Positions 1 to 13,800 of a DNA stretch of 64,000 nucleotides are shown piece after piece (within the stretch, counting starts at the first letter, position 1; each line of letters begins with the position of its first letter). The stretch comes from Reticulitermes speratus (taxonomy: Eukaryota; Arthropoda; Insecta; Blattodea; Rhinotermitidae), in assembly GCA_021186555.1 (NCBI GenBank), contig JAJKFL010000007.1, positions 31,657,827-31,721,826 of the forward strand. Direction: 5' to 3'. The notes beneath the pieces are model-generated. The model saw only the letters and a program-made list of their open reading frames with translations. It ran no database searches and was not told where the DNA came from. A program made the translations under genes and the position numbers.

Positions 1-1493
1 TCCGCCACTGGACGTGTTCCCGATCCAGATTTTTACACCTTCCATTCTCACAGCCATCTTCCTAATATACATCTTAATGTTATCCTCTTATCTCCTCCTC
101 ATTCTTGACAGTAGCCACTTTCCAAGATGTATGTATTGTATTGCTATGTGATTTCAGTATCCTAATAATACAGGGGGGTTCTTATTGCTGTCCCTTAGCC
201 CTGCGGCTGTCACGGAATGTCGCGGTACATGCACGCTCTCTGTGTGATAAAGCTGCCATGCTGCGGTCTTCGATACAAGAGACTCTGCACTATGTGATGT
301 TTATACCTCCAAATCACAAGATACCTCGTTGTGTAATGTCCTCCATTCTCCACTTATTTAATTTCTTATAACGTTTATGTGATACATTTTCACTGTAGGT
401 TCACAAGAGTTGTAATTTCCGTGTCATCTGAAAATCATAATTTATTATGTATAATTTTTTTCTGTGATAAGCAATTAAAGTTGTAAACACTGTAACAGCA
501 TATCTGGACTTGAACCCAAGACACTTTGTCATGATTTGTAACGTCGCACTTACTAGGGTGCAGCAGACTCACAAAGTACAAGTATATTTGTGACATGTCA
601 CCATTCAACTTCCATCTCAATGTTCCAAACCATAGTTATCATTACCCAACCAAAATATTTTGTGCCAATTCCATATTTATTTTTTTCAATTATCATGTAA
701 CATTCTCATTATACATGTTGCACATTCTTTGAATGTTAATCACCACATAACATTCCGAGAGAGTAAAAAACTAAAAAACTTGTAATCATCACCAAATGTT
801 GTATGGGTTGTAATATAAAGAGAACGAGACAAGCAGGCACATATTGTGCATGGAAAACCAAGAAATCTATACACAGTTTTGGTTGGAAACATCCTCCCTC
901 CGTCCCCCCCTCCTCCTCCCCTCCCCAGGATGCCAGTTGGAAGAACTTAGGATGGATGGAAGGACAATATTAAAACGGATCTTTAAGAAATAGCATATGT
1001 GTTAAAGTTGTGGACTGTATTTATCTTGCCCACGATATGGTCTGATGGTGAAAGCTGGTAAATATGGTACTGAACCTTTGTTTTCGATAAAAGCAGCAAG
1101 TTCCTTGACCATTTGTTTAATATGAAGACCTTAATACATGTATTTATTTACTTATGTCTTAAAATTTATTTCAAAATTATGCAGGATAAGAAGTCACAAA
1201 TACAGTCAAAAATAAAGTTTTCTCCACACCTGAAGGCCATGCCATAAAGATGTATAGCTGATGTGGTGGTACACTTCCTCTCATGCTACTATAAGGAAGT
1301 ATAATTGGCTGACTGGCTGGCTGGGGACTCCATTTTATTTACTCCCTGAGATGAGCCACTGGTGCCCATTGTGTGGGCACTGGAGTCAGTCTGGAAGTGG
1401 TTTTATTCCATAAGTTATCATCCCCGAACACAAAGGAACGTGAGCACACAGTAACATTGCTATCGTGCCTGATGATAGGTTTTTTTTTTGCAG
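1..1493. other. Harmonin intron, 5' part
   Basis: No exon recognised. AT-rich, with a C/T-rich tract at 894-930. Ends in a T-tract and CAG acceptor. Confidence 0.5.
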
Positions 1494-1761
1494 AATGGTG
1501 GTTCCTCCTCATCAGCAGATGGAGTACAGTGCCTTGATTCCAAACTATTCAGCGCCATCATCTGTCTGCACATCTGACAGCGGTGGAGGAAGCAGTGATC
1601 AAAGCAGAATGCGAGCCATACACCTTCACCGGAGGCTGACAGGGAATCATCCTGGTCCACCGAACTTTGGTTTCTCAGTTCGCGGTGGTCGAGAACATGG
1701 CACCGGATTCTTTATCTCTGCAGTGGAACAGGGATCAGAAGCACATTGTCAGGGACTGAAG
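1494..1761 (+). CDS. Ush1c: Harmonin exon 1 of window (start of PDZ1)
   Basis: A T-tract and CAG acceptor at 1491-1493; donor GTGAGT at 1762. It encodes [16 protein letters not shown], resembling the end of the harmonin N-terminal domain, then a Ser/Gly-rich insert and FGFSVRGG of PDZ1. The Met at 1495 is probably internal. Confidence 0.85.
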
Positions 1762-4700
1762 GTGAGTTGTGTTCAAAATCACCAAACACTTTTAGTACTG
1801 CAGTTTTATTTATAATGCGTCTTCGAATTTATAGTGTTCAGGAATGAAACATGTGTGATATATGTTAGTGGTTTAGTTGTGGCTGTATGCATCTGGCACA
1901 GAAAGGCATGTGTGTCACAAGACAGGGTTATGGGCATGAAGAATCAATTTACCTGACAACGTTTCATGCAATCCCTTTGCCTTCATGCTGTCAATCCCTC
2001 ACGTAGGCATATTTAGAAACAATGAATCCAAATCACAGTTCATAAAATACATTTTAAAATATTTGCATCAATAAAGTACAGAATTAGAGAGTTTGGTTCA
2101 GAAAGGGTCTAACTCAGTTTTATAAATTTATATATGTAGGTTGCAATTTTTCGGCTGGACATATGGTCTAACTCAGTTTTATAAATTTATATATATATAT
2201 ATATATATATAACAAAAATAAATTTTTATGTTTGTCTTTGCCCATGTCTATGTCTGTATGATTATCTTGGATCATAAATAGATCTGAGTTTGCATGTCGA
2301 GGAACAGCGTGCGCTCCGTAATAAACCACTCTGTGCTAAACCTTCATAAAAGATGTTCATACAGACAAAGATGTTTGCATGCAAAAAATAGGAACAAATA
2401 ATGCTATAACATACCTATTTTGTAAAATAGATAAGGTATTTTACATGGCAACTTTTCTTCAGTAACTTTTTGCCTGATGATGGCTCTCTGTACATGAACC
2501 GAAACATGTAGCACAATAAGGTCAATATATGAAAAGTGTTGTGATTGACGGTTGTTTTTCCTATACTTCCTATACTTCTATAATGTACAGCAAGAATCAG
2601 ATATAAACTAGAGATGTATAACCTTTAACCTAGTCTTAGCTTCCATACAGACACAATATCCATTAATGTTTTAGTTACTTAATACAGTAGGCCCTTGATT
2701 TAAAAGATTTCAGATTTAACGGACAAAAAATTTGATGTGTTTAATTAAAATAAAGTTTGGTTCCTGTCTTAAATTTATTTTTATATTTTTAGTGGCGTGT
2801 ATAAATTACTCATTGTACATTATAATAATATTTTATTCATACTTGTACATTATAATAACATTTTAATAGATCCTGTACATTGTAAGTTCGTTATTAATGT
2901 ATGTTTTTTAAAATACATTCGATTTAACAGACTTTTGGCAATAGCGGACACCCCTTCCCCCCAATTAGTCCGTTAAATCGTGGGCCTACTGTATTTTAAT
3001 TATTTGTTATGTGCAGTTGACTTTCATATGTTTTCACAAAATAGGAATTCCTTTGTGTTATAAACTCTCCCTAAAGATGGTTAATGATAGCTGAAACATG
3101 TATGAGATTGAACTCTGATATTATATAAGTGTATGGTTGCTACCTTATATGCAATTAGTTGTAATAAATGCAAGTTCATGTGTCTATTGCATGGAATGTA
3201 TATAACATTTTAATGTTATGATTTAAACATTAATATCTTGTCTACAGATTGGTGACCAAATAATGAGGATAAATGGCTACTCAGTGGTGGACGCTGTCCA
3301 TCAAGAAGTGTTGCAGTACATAAAGAGTCAGAACCATCTAGAACTCAGAGTCAGAAGTAAGTATTAAGAACAGGAACAATGTTCCAGTCTGTTCAGAACA
3401 GTATAGGGTACAGTTGTTTGTATTACCATAGACAAGAATCACAGAGATGGGAAATAATTTTTTTTGTCTGCCGAAGTAGTAAGTATAGCTAATTCCTGAA
3501 CACAAAGTGTGCATCTGTATTCAGTTGTTGTCTCCAGGCATCATGCAACTTAATGCCTTTACCACACTCAGTGCTCCTTGATTTCCCTCTGCTTTTCGTC
3601 TCGCTGGTTTACAATTCCGTGTTATTCACCCCTCATATCATCCTTCCTATCTATGTGAACTTCCCATCTGTTCCTGTGTGATCAATAGTATTATTGACCT
3701 TGCGTTTCTCAATATTTACTTTTTACCTAACAGCGTGTATCAAGTTAAGGACTGAACAAACTGACCCAAGCTGTAATGCTTCTGACTTGCATTTCTGAAC
3801 GACTCGGTTCAAATGTAGGCCTTTATACTGGCTGCCGTGACATTTTTAATGAGTTTCCTCAGTACCTTCAGGTAAATTCTGGGATAGTACCACGTACTAG
3901 GTCATGACCACTTCCTACATAAGTGTCTGCAGCACATTTCATTAGGTTGTGCACCCAGGGAATTGAATTTTTCGTTTTTAAGCACTTTCACAAAATCGCA
4001 AAAATCGACTGTTAGCTTCATCATGTCTGTCTGCCTGTCACTCTGACCGCATGGAACAACTTGGTCCCACTGGACGGATTTTCATGAAATTTGATATTTC
4101 AGTATTTTTCCAATATCTGTCGAGAATATTCAAGTTTCATGAAAATCGGACAAGAATAGCGGGTACTTTACATGAAGACCTATGTACCTTTATGATAATA
4201 TCTGGCTGAATTATTCTTAGAATGAGACATATTTCACTCAAATTTGTAGAGAAAAAACACACATTTTACGTTCAATAATTTTTTTTACGAAATTTGTGCC
4301 GTTTAAGAGATAATGGGGAAGAATGTTGTAGAGCCAGACAGGCCACAGAGTACAATGTAATACAGCGCATGTGCTTTGTGTACTGGATAACTAAGGCTAC
4401 AGACACACACTCAGAATATATAATACTTATTGCTTTTCCACGACAACAATGATTAGGTGAACTTGCCTCTATATTATGTTATATGTACACTGTCTGTCTC
4501 GTTTAAAGGGCAAGAATTTATTGAACACTTATTCATGGACACTATTTTTATTCACTGAATAAACCAGGGAAACTGAAACTCAACTAAACGTTTTTAAATT
4601 AACATCTAAACTCTACTTAAAAATACATATTTTAAGAATGTGACACAACAGACCAAATTGTTTTTGTTTTTGAGACACCAGGGCGTGCCTGGGCACACCT

Positions 4701-7700
4701 GCCACACCCTGCATGCATGCATATGACTTCCTGTCACATCTTTCAGACTGAGTCTTCACTAACAGCCTACCTGTCTGAGCTACTGACTGGAATGTTAAAT
4801 AAACCACAAATAAATAATAAATGTATAGACACCTAGCCAAGAATCTGTAGTTTGCATTTCTGGTGCATCTGTTCCTATGTTCTCTGCCACCCGTTTTCCA
4901 TTTCTCATCTTTGTTTTATAATAACAGTTCAATTAATATTTTGTGTAACTTTAAATTCGTATTCCTGAAAGGTATTTTACCAAATCTTTTGTAATATGTT
5001 GCAAATTCTAGGCAAACAAACTCTGTTTTCATGTGCACATACAGATTATGATTATATCATCTTGCTGGAACAGTGATAACAATGAATATTTTTTCACCAC
5101 ATAAGCAACCATCATTATGTTTCTGTGTGTTTCGAAAATGAAAATCTTTTGTCAAAAATCACAGGCATTGTCCACCAGTGTGGGTAATTCTATAAGAAAG
5201 CTTCTTCCATTCGTCTCTACACTTCCATGCCCATTCCGCTTACATTTGTGTGTTCATTCTTTCTGTACCCTCATTTATTTTCCCCCACCTTTGTCTTCCC
5301 TTTGTATTCTCGGTGTTTGCAGTGGTTATTTTTAAAAATTGTTATTACCACCCATACATGACACAGTTACGCACCACTGAACCCTTAACTTGTTCAGCTT
5401 TTCATATTGTTTTAACTATTTTAAGATAATGTCAGATGTCCTGTTTATGGAATTTACTCCTTGGTTTTCAAATGCATTCCTTCTTAGTACTAAATTTGAG
5501 TAGTTCCATGTTGTTGTGTTTGGTCTGTAATGTTCATATATTTTTAGGAGTGCAATTTGTGCGTGTTTAAACATGTCAAGAACTCAATGTAAATTAAGTT
5601 TTAATGGAAATAATCTAATTTTCTCTCAACATGTCTATAGTCAAGAGGCACTAAATCCATGCATTATGCAACTCAAAATATTGCTTAAATCTGCAAGCTG
5701 GTGGAATTAGTATCGCTGTTCACGTAACGTTCACGAAAATGCCTCGCTTATTAGACTCCTGTCTGAAATGAAGTATCTCATATATCAGCTTTTATTTCTG
5801 CATACTGACTTCTTGTCATTCAATCTGATATCCAGTATACCTAAGTCCAGATAATCAACAATTTGTATTTTGTTCTCTTTTCCAGCTGTTGGCATGATTC
5901 CTGTCAAAGAGTAAGTATGAATAACCAATTACACTGAAATAACAGAGGTTAAGTAGTCATTTTGTTTGGGGTGGGAAACTGTAGGTGCAATTGTAGAATG
6001 TGTCATAATGTGAGTTTTGAGTACAAAAGTTAAATCAATATCAGCCCAAACACAACTAAATTCTATTTGTTATATCGAACTACATGTTTCGACCTATTTC
6101 AGTTCATCCTCAGGTTCACAATTGATCTTAAAAACATATTGAGGTAGAAATATGCATAAATATATAATATACATAAGTATACAGTGTACCTCACCACTCA
6201 ACATGATACACTGCATACACTCCACCAGGACAAGATCCCTACATACAGTCGACACAGATGTTTGTATGCATGATCTGTACAGTTGCAAACAACTGCTACA
6301 CCTGGAACAGCTTAATTTCAATACTTTTAAAACTATCAATATTATAACATTGTAAATTTATGGTTATTAATTTTGTGTATTTAAGAATTTCAGTGTTTAA
6401 TATTTTAATCAGTTCTGTAAAGGCGACATAATGACTAGAGTGGTGTGTTGGATCTACATTCCTTTGTATTGAACGGCCGCCTGGTGATGGCACCTTGGTG
6501 CTGAAACATGTAGGGGTTTCTTTTTATAATAGCTTACGAACGTATTTTATGTAGTGCATGAGTTGTTTGATGTAATAAAGATACCCAATTGTTAACCTGT
6601 AACTTATGCCATTGACAATTTACATATTTATACCACTATGGGGTCCTTATACATTTGTGACTCGACAGCACCATTGCTTTGTTCCAGTAACCGCACAGAT
6701 CCACTGACGTGGCGAGTTGTGCAGAGTGACAGGCTGCACTCGCCGCCAGAACTGTGTACCTCTATGTGTCAGAGAAACGGTGAGGATGTCGTAAGAGATG
6801 TAAGGCTGTTCCTGAACATTGCACCACGTATGAAACTGGAGTGTGGGTGAGTGAATGATTTACGTACGTACTTATGGTAGCTCGTATTATGTAGCTTCAA
6901 ATGGTAGGGCGATTTGTGGTGGAAGACAGAGATAACCTTCATCTGAATGGCCCAATGGAATAGGTTAACTCACTCTTGTTTGTTTGACAGTAAAATGGTA
7001 TTTTTTACAAAAAGGCAAGGAAAAATGTTAAGAGAGATGCACACACAAACAGAAACAAGTAATTTGTAAAAATGAGATCAATATAAACAGATTATGTCAT
7101 ATTCTTGTATGTGGTTTGTAGGCACAGGGACAAATTCACATTTACAGTAAGTGCATGTACGCACGTGCCCACACACATGCACATGCAGGCAAATTATATC
7201 TTTGAACCACATACGTTTTAAAAGTGGTTAATTTCCATTTGTTACGAACAGAATAAAACAGTGTAGTTGTATAGGGTTTTTAATTTCGGTTTCAGAATAT
7301 GCAAAGGCCCAGAATGGAAACCTGGCATCTTTGTTCAGTTCACAAAAGAAAGTGGGCTGGCACGGGAAGCAGGGTTGCAGCCAGGAGATCAGATCTTGCA
7401 GTGCAATGGCGTGCCTTTTATCAACATTCCATTTAGTGATGTGAGTAGGATGATGTGTTTCATCATACAGTGCAATGTACTGTCAATCTGTTCTTTTAAA
7501 GAGTAGGAGTTAAAAAAAATTCAGTCTTCTCTGTTAAGATATTTTTAATTTGGTGATTTGTCACAGAAAAAATAAAATAATAAACAAATAAGGCATTTTT
7601 TTTTTTTTACAAAAATTCAACTCTTGGTTCACTAGTGCTCATATTTATGATTTTCACTTACTGTACTATCAAATGAAGTGGGGCCACTACAGATTTGGCT

Positions 7701-10700
7701 CAATGCAGTTTCATCTCTTACAATTACCAACATAGTGTCGAGACCAGTTGGTATTAATGCCTTTCTTATACCTTTTAGTTTGGTATCTATAAAGTATTGT
7801 CAGTCGATTTTAAATGATCCATAACCGTGCATTGAGCAATTAGATATGATATCAAACCCAACAAATGCACATAAGTGTATTAAATTTTATTATACACACA
7901 GTATACCTCCGAGATGTTTCGGACACTCGTGTGGCCATCTTCAGGGAGGTGCGTTTACAAAGAATACATATATCAAAATATTACAGAAGTTTTTGGAACC
8001 AATGCACAGATATAAAGTATTAAACTTTAAAAACAATACATGGTTTAAAATGAACACTAAAGATTAAAATACAGATAAAATATTTGTGAATGATTCTGAT
8101 GGTTAATGGATAGTATGTGTGTAGTAATTAACCATCCAAGCAAGGGTGGGTGTAACATCAACACATACGGTGTGTATAATATACTTTCATACACTTATGT
8201 AGATTTGTTGGTTTTGATATAATATCTACTGTCGCTCATTGTGATAACGAACAGATATTCCTAGTTAGGCCCTCTGTCTTGTTTAGCTACCAGGTAGATG
8301 TAATAGTACATCCCCATCCCAGACTGGAATTCAATATAGTTCTTAATTATCTCTTTTGTAGCATTCTATCCAAACTACATCAAATTTCACAATTCCGTTT
8401 TACCAGATGAATGGATAGCACACTGTAATAAAATAAGTACAACATACCTGCTGTAATTCAATTTACCTGTCATTATTTTTTTATTTTTTTCAGGCTGTGA
8501 ATGTACTCAAGACGTCACGGAAGCTGGATCTAATAATCAGGAAAGGATCCGGTTTGGACTTATTTCCAGGGGAATCCTCTGGGTACAACAGCTCCGCTAG
8601 CAGTGCGAATGGAGACCAGAGTCCAAATTGGGGTGAAAATAAGAGGTTGTCCATCGTTAAAGAAGAATCTGTGGAAGTGGAAGAGAGGTGGGGAAACAGT
8701 GTGACAAACTTCAGGTTAACAAATCTCGAACTGCTGTCAGGTGTCCAGTTTGATTATAAGACAGAGCACTGAGTGTCTTGACTGACATTCTGTGCCACTT
8801 CTTTCAGTCGAGAGTTTTGAGATTCTCGCAGTGGTGTCGCTGAGGTGTCAAGTCTTCTGAGATGTGATGCTGTGCCATTGGGTTAATTTCTGACACTCAG
8901 AAGGATCGCAGCGCCTTTCATCTTTGGGGTCGAGCGGTCGAAAACTGAAGACAAAGGCACTAGCAATCGACACAGTGGAACTACTCTCAGGAGACTTGAA
9001 TCATCATTCTTGCAGTTCATCATTCTTGTCCATCTGATCATCTCATCTGTCGCTAATTTAGTTATACACTTAATATATCAATGTTAACCCTTCCCATAAA
9101 GAGCTCAATTTAGAAAAGAAATGCCTTTCTTCATTTATATAGTTCTGTGCTACAATCTCCATTGTTCCTAGTTGCATGATCTGCCTTATGGTGAGTGGTA
9201 CTGTAAGTTGTGCCAGCTTATCAGGTGTTGCCTGTCACCTCCATCTTCATATCGGAAGATAACACTGAGGGAGACAGTGGTGGTTCCCTTTGGGGGCTCT
9301 GGTGTGTATCTGTTGGGCTGCAGTGTTGTGTTTTGTGTGGCTGTTTTTGGTTTCACTCTTGTGTCATATTACGTATTTTTATGTCAATTTCTAAACAGGC
9401 ATAAACAGCCAAACGTGCTTGCACCTTAAGCTCCCCACCCCCACCCACCTCCCCACACACACACACACACACACACATACATCAAATATTTATCAAACCA
9501 ATTCCAAACATGAGAGCAGTGACATGATAAGACTGTATTGGGTACCTGTGAGACGTTCAGTTTTTACATGCTTTGTATATGGTCTTATCTCTGGTCTTGC
9601 AAAATGCTGTGTTGTAGGATGTGACATCACTTAGTCTGATAGTTACTTCCTAGATTACATGGTTGACACATCTTAGAAGACTTCCGTGGGAATCTCGTGT
9701 CTTACCTGTCTGAATTTATATTTTAATGATGTTACGTCTCAGGCTGGGGCAGTTGGATTCCAAACATCGTGTTAAAAATTGGGACCAGATTGAATGTGAC
9801 TGGGAGAAGGCAGAACCAAATCAGAAGAGGAAAAACTCACCAGTCCTGCGAGTTCACTTCAAAGAGAATGGAAACGATCACAACTTGGATGAGACAAACA
9901 GAGACATGAGTGTGAGTGCTTCGTATACACCATACTTTAAATGTTTAAATAATTAGCAGGGTTAAAACAGAATGTTGGGCTTTGTTTTAATATCACAGAA
10001 ATTGTTAACGGTGGCTGGGTCTGAAAAAACGATCAGGTACCAACACAACAACTGTAAATAGTGACCACTTCTCAAATATTTTCCAGAAAATAGCAGATAA
10101 ATTGCATTTAATGTCTTGCTGTACAGTTTAGCATTTAACACCTCAGGCCACGTTCTTCTATGGTAAGAGACCAAGTTTGTATAAAGCAACAGCTAAGTTA
10201 TGTGTTATCATATTGCATTCTTGAGATTTTTAGACATGAGTCAAGGCAATGAAAGATTCTGAACTGAACTGTAGCAGTTCCAGAACAAGACGGATATAAT
10301 GAAGGCTATTCTCTGTTCTTCCAGGAACTGAGTCTAGTGAGTAGTGGGCGCAGTAGTATTGCTGGTGTGGATGCCCAACTTTCAAAACAGAAATGTGCAG
10401 ATGGTGCTAAACTTGCCAAAATCTGTATGATGTCACAGCAGTCAGAGACAAAGACAGTGGTGGTGGAAGTCCATCGAAGTGAGGAACCAGATGATTCTGT
10501 GGCCACATCTAAGTGCCCGGTCACCTCAGAAAGATTGGCAGCTGACGAGGTGAGAGATAAGATTAATCGTAGCTGGCGTGCGTCATTGAACATAGTTCAG
10601 TATCTTGGAATGTTTGTCTGTTACTGAATGATAACATGTCAGGAAGTGATGTTACAGATCTTATCAGGTGTGGTATGTGAATAGTGTGTGTGTGTGTGTG

Positions 10701-10781
10701 TGTGTGTGTGAAGCTACGTGTAACAAGGGCTTTTGTGTATCTAATTGTATGGAATTTTGTATGACGTGAATGACTACACTC

Positions 10782-10812
<31 letters not shown>

Positions 10813-13800
10813 CATCATCATCATGAAGATGTGTCGTCTTATGACAGAGCCTTTGTCATTCTTCACAATTCTCCTTAAATATCCTTTTTATCCATATCAA
10901 CTCTTTCACTACTATTCCCACACTTTATCACTGCAGTTTTATCCATGGTCTTCCAATGGCTGTTCATGCAACATTTTCATTTTTGGTGCCAAGAACCTGT
11001 TACAGTCACTATTTCCATCTGTCCTATCTTTCTTCTTATATTCAAATTCAAGAACTGCTTATTGTATTTTGATAAAATGTTATATTGCAGAACTTTATAA
11101 AAAATTCTTAAGGCACATTGTTTTCATTTAGATAACACCCTTTAAAACAAAAACCTGTCGTGAACACCTACCTGTATTTCTGTGTGTATGCACATTTCTG
11201 GTCGTGTTGTGGACCCATACGCAAACAAGTTAGGAAAATAAAATCAGACTGTTTATCATTTAAATGTAATGTGCCAAAAATGGAAATCTTGTGCACCGAA
11301 CAGTTTGTGTTTTCCCTGTATCCTAGCAACAGTGCTATAATTTAGCATAAGAGGAATTGCACATCAATTGTAGCACTGTTGCTAGAATTTGTAGATGTAC
11401 GATTGTGCCACAATAATGTATTACTTAACGTGTTTCGAACTCACAAAGGCATCATGTCTCCATCTATGTGCGAACACGTGTGTCTTCAATGTTGCCAAAT
11501 TTTCTTGTAATGTTCATACTCTCATATCTTTTTTTTTCTGTCCTGATTTTGGATTTTATTCTACCATCTTCTTTGCCTGTTTTGTTGACAAATATATTAA
11601 ATATAATAATATATATTATATGTAATTTGACCTCATTTGTTGACTTCAAGAACAATTAAATGTTGCTGTGTAGATTATGGACAAGCAAAGTATAGCATAT
11701 GGCACAGGAGACTGTCTGTGAAGAAAGTCAGTCCAGTCCATAGTGAAGTTGAGATGTTCTTAATGAGATTGTACTGTATCACTTTTATTGTCTCATACAT
11801 AGAATGGTAAAAGCAGTATATACTGTAATTACTAATGCAATCTATATTCTGAAGAAAATGTAAATTTTGGGATCGTTAGTACATGTATCTACTCTGCCAA
11901 CTGGGTATGAGCAAGCTGAGTGGAGCTTACCCACATTTACTTTAATGCCTTAACAAGACCAATAAATTTAGAATGTTTAATGCTAATACTTAATAATTAC
12001 TAATTGCATTATTTTTTATCCTTTGATATATCTGTAATATATTTTAAATTACTACAAGTAACTGAAAGCTAGTGAAATATTTTAACTGTCAAATGTTCCT
12101 TGCAAAGCTAACTGGAATGACTGTCAGGTTTAAATACATTTATCAGGCAATAACAAAATAAAGAAGATTGCTAGATGAATGCAGTACAAAGGAACTAAGT
12201 TTCCTTGCGTTCCTAAACAAACTGCTGGCGTCACAAGATTTTCTGTTTGTCATTGTTTGTACAGGACTGTCAGTCACAAAACTCTCTAGTCAAAAGTCCA
12301 TCCAGCGGTTCTTTTGTCAGCATCGGAAGCAGCAGTGCTAACAGTAGTCTGTCCAGTGCCATCAGCCAGGAATTGCAGAGGAGGTCAAAGGTGAGAGATA
12401 CGGAACTCTTCATAAATAAAGTCCTGTCAGCTTGGGAATTAACCAGCACTCATAACAAATTGTGTTTTGGTATGGCCTGTCACTTCTGATGATGCCACGA
12501 ACAAAAAGTCTGATTTTACTATGCTGTTCTGTAGTATAGTATGGGACACATTTCATAGTCTACTCACATAGTGAAGATTTTTAAATTTGCTTCAGTAATA
12601 ATGTATTTAGTTTATGATCTTGTAGACAGGAACATACGTTTTGGAGGAATCTGCTGCTTCCATCATGCTAATATACCTTACTGCACCATGAAGATGGAGG
12701 CAGCAGGTTTCTGTCAAATATTGGTACCAATTGAACAAAATACAGTCATGCCAGAAGATTGTAATACAAATACATTCTGTCTTAGAGAACTTCTTAATGT
12801 ATTTTCCTTTTAAATGATGAGATCTTGCATTCAGGATGTACCCAGTTAGAATTTAAGGAGGAACTAGCTGTTGGGACTCAGGCTTCTTGCAGTTTTTCTC
12901 AGTCCCTCCAGGGGAATGTCAGGACATTACTTTAAAAAGGTCATCATTGTCCCCGTGCAAGCATAGAATTAAATTTAAGTACACAAGCAGATGCTATTCT
13001 GTGTCGGCAGACATTGCCTTCTGAAAAATTTGACTCGCCTAATAAATTTGATTATACAGGGCCATTATTTTTTTCTGAGAAATATGGATTGTCACTTCTT
13101 ATCAGCACTCTCATTGAATTAATGTTGCCCAGTCTGCCACCTGTCCACATGCACTACAGAATAGGGGTGGAATGTGATAATAATTCTCAGATAAAATAAG
13201 GAACATATGTAGTAGTAGTGAAAGAGTGCCTGATTGTGACTGTATTGTGTATGTTGATTTATTTTTATAGCTTCGTGAAAATGAAGGTTACAGAGAACCA
13301 GAAAGAAAGAAAGATATTCTCAAAGCAATTGATGGAGAAAAGCGGCAACAGCATGAGCAGGTAGACTATGTTTTTACCTAATTGTGTATTTTACTGCTAA
13401 ACTTGACATATTCAGGACCACTGCCACATTATTACGTCTTATAGAATTTTGTGGTCCAATAGATGATGTTTCATTACCTCCTGAGAAGTGAGCTGGGACT
13501 GATACGTAACGAAAACAAATGCGCGAGTGAACACAAAAAGTGAGAATGAGTCTGTTGTTAAAAAGAAACAGCTGGTTGATGCATATGTGATGGACTGAGT
13601 GTCAAGAATAGCGGTTTTAGTAATAATGATGACACTTGTGATCGTATCAACAAACATAACTACAAGTTTCTTGGGCATTCCTCTATGTTCCAGACTTTAA
13701 ATGTATTAGTTTAGGAGTTACAATATTTTGTTGTACAGAATGTACCTACCCAGTCCTCACTGTGTTATTACAGATCTAGTTTAATACCATTAAGCTACAT

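Larger units (their letters stand above)
1762..6687. other. Harmonin introns before PDZ2
   Basis: Apart from the exons at 3248 and 5886, holds a pogo-like MITE (2685), two hammerhead-like motifs (2468, 3069) and a pair at 6076/6478. The stretch 3960-4340, with ATTTTCATGAAATTTGATAT and a related later sentence, looks like an old repeat. Nothing else seen. Confidence 0.5.

Noticed and set aside
1495-1497. ATG at 1495 as the true harmonin start
   Set aside because: It follows a strong acceptor and its sequence aligns with the end of the harmonin N-terminal domain, so translation should start upstream of the window.
10745-11131. 128-codon open frame
   Set aside because: Starts in a TA microsatellite, AT-biased composition, inside a harmonin intron, no domain.
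11420-11460. Hammerhead-like motif on the minus strand (TTCGAAACACGTTAAG)
   Set aside because: GATGCC..GTTCGAAACACGT remains, but CTGA is lost; too decayed to list.
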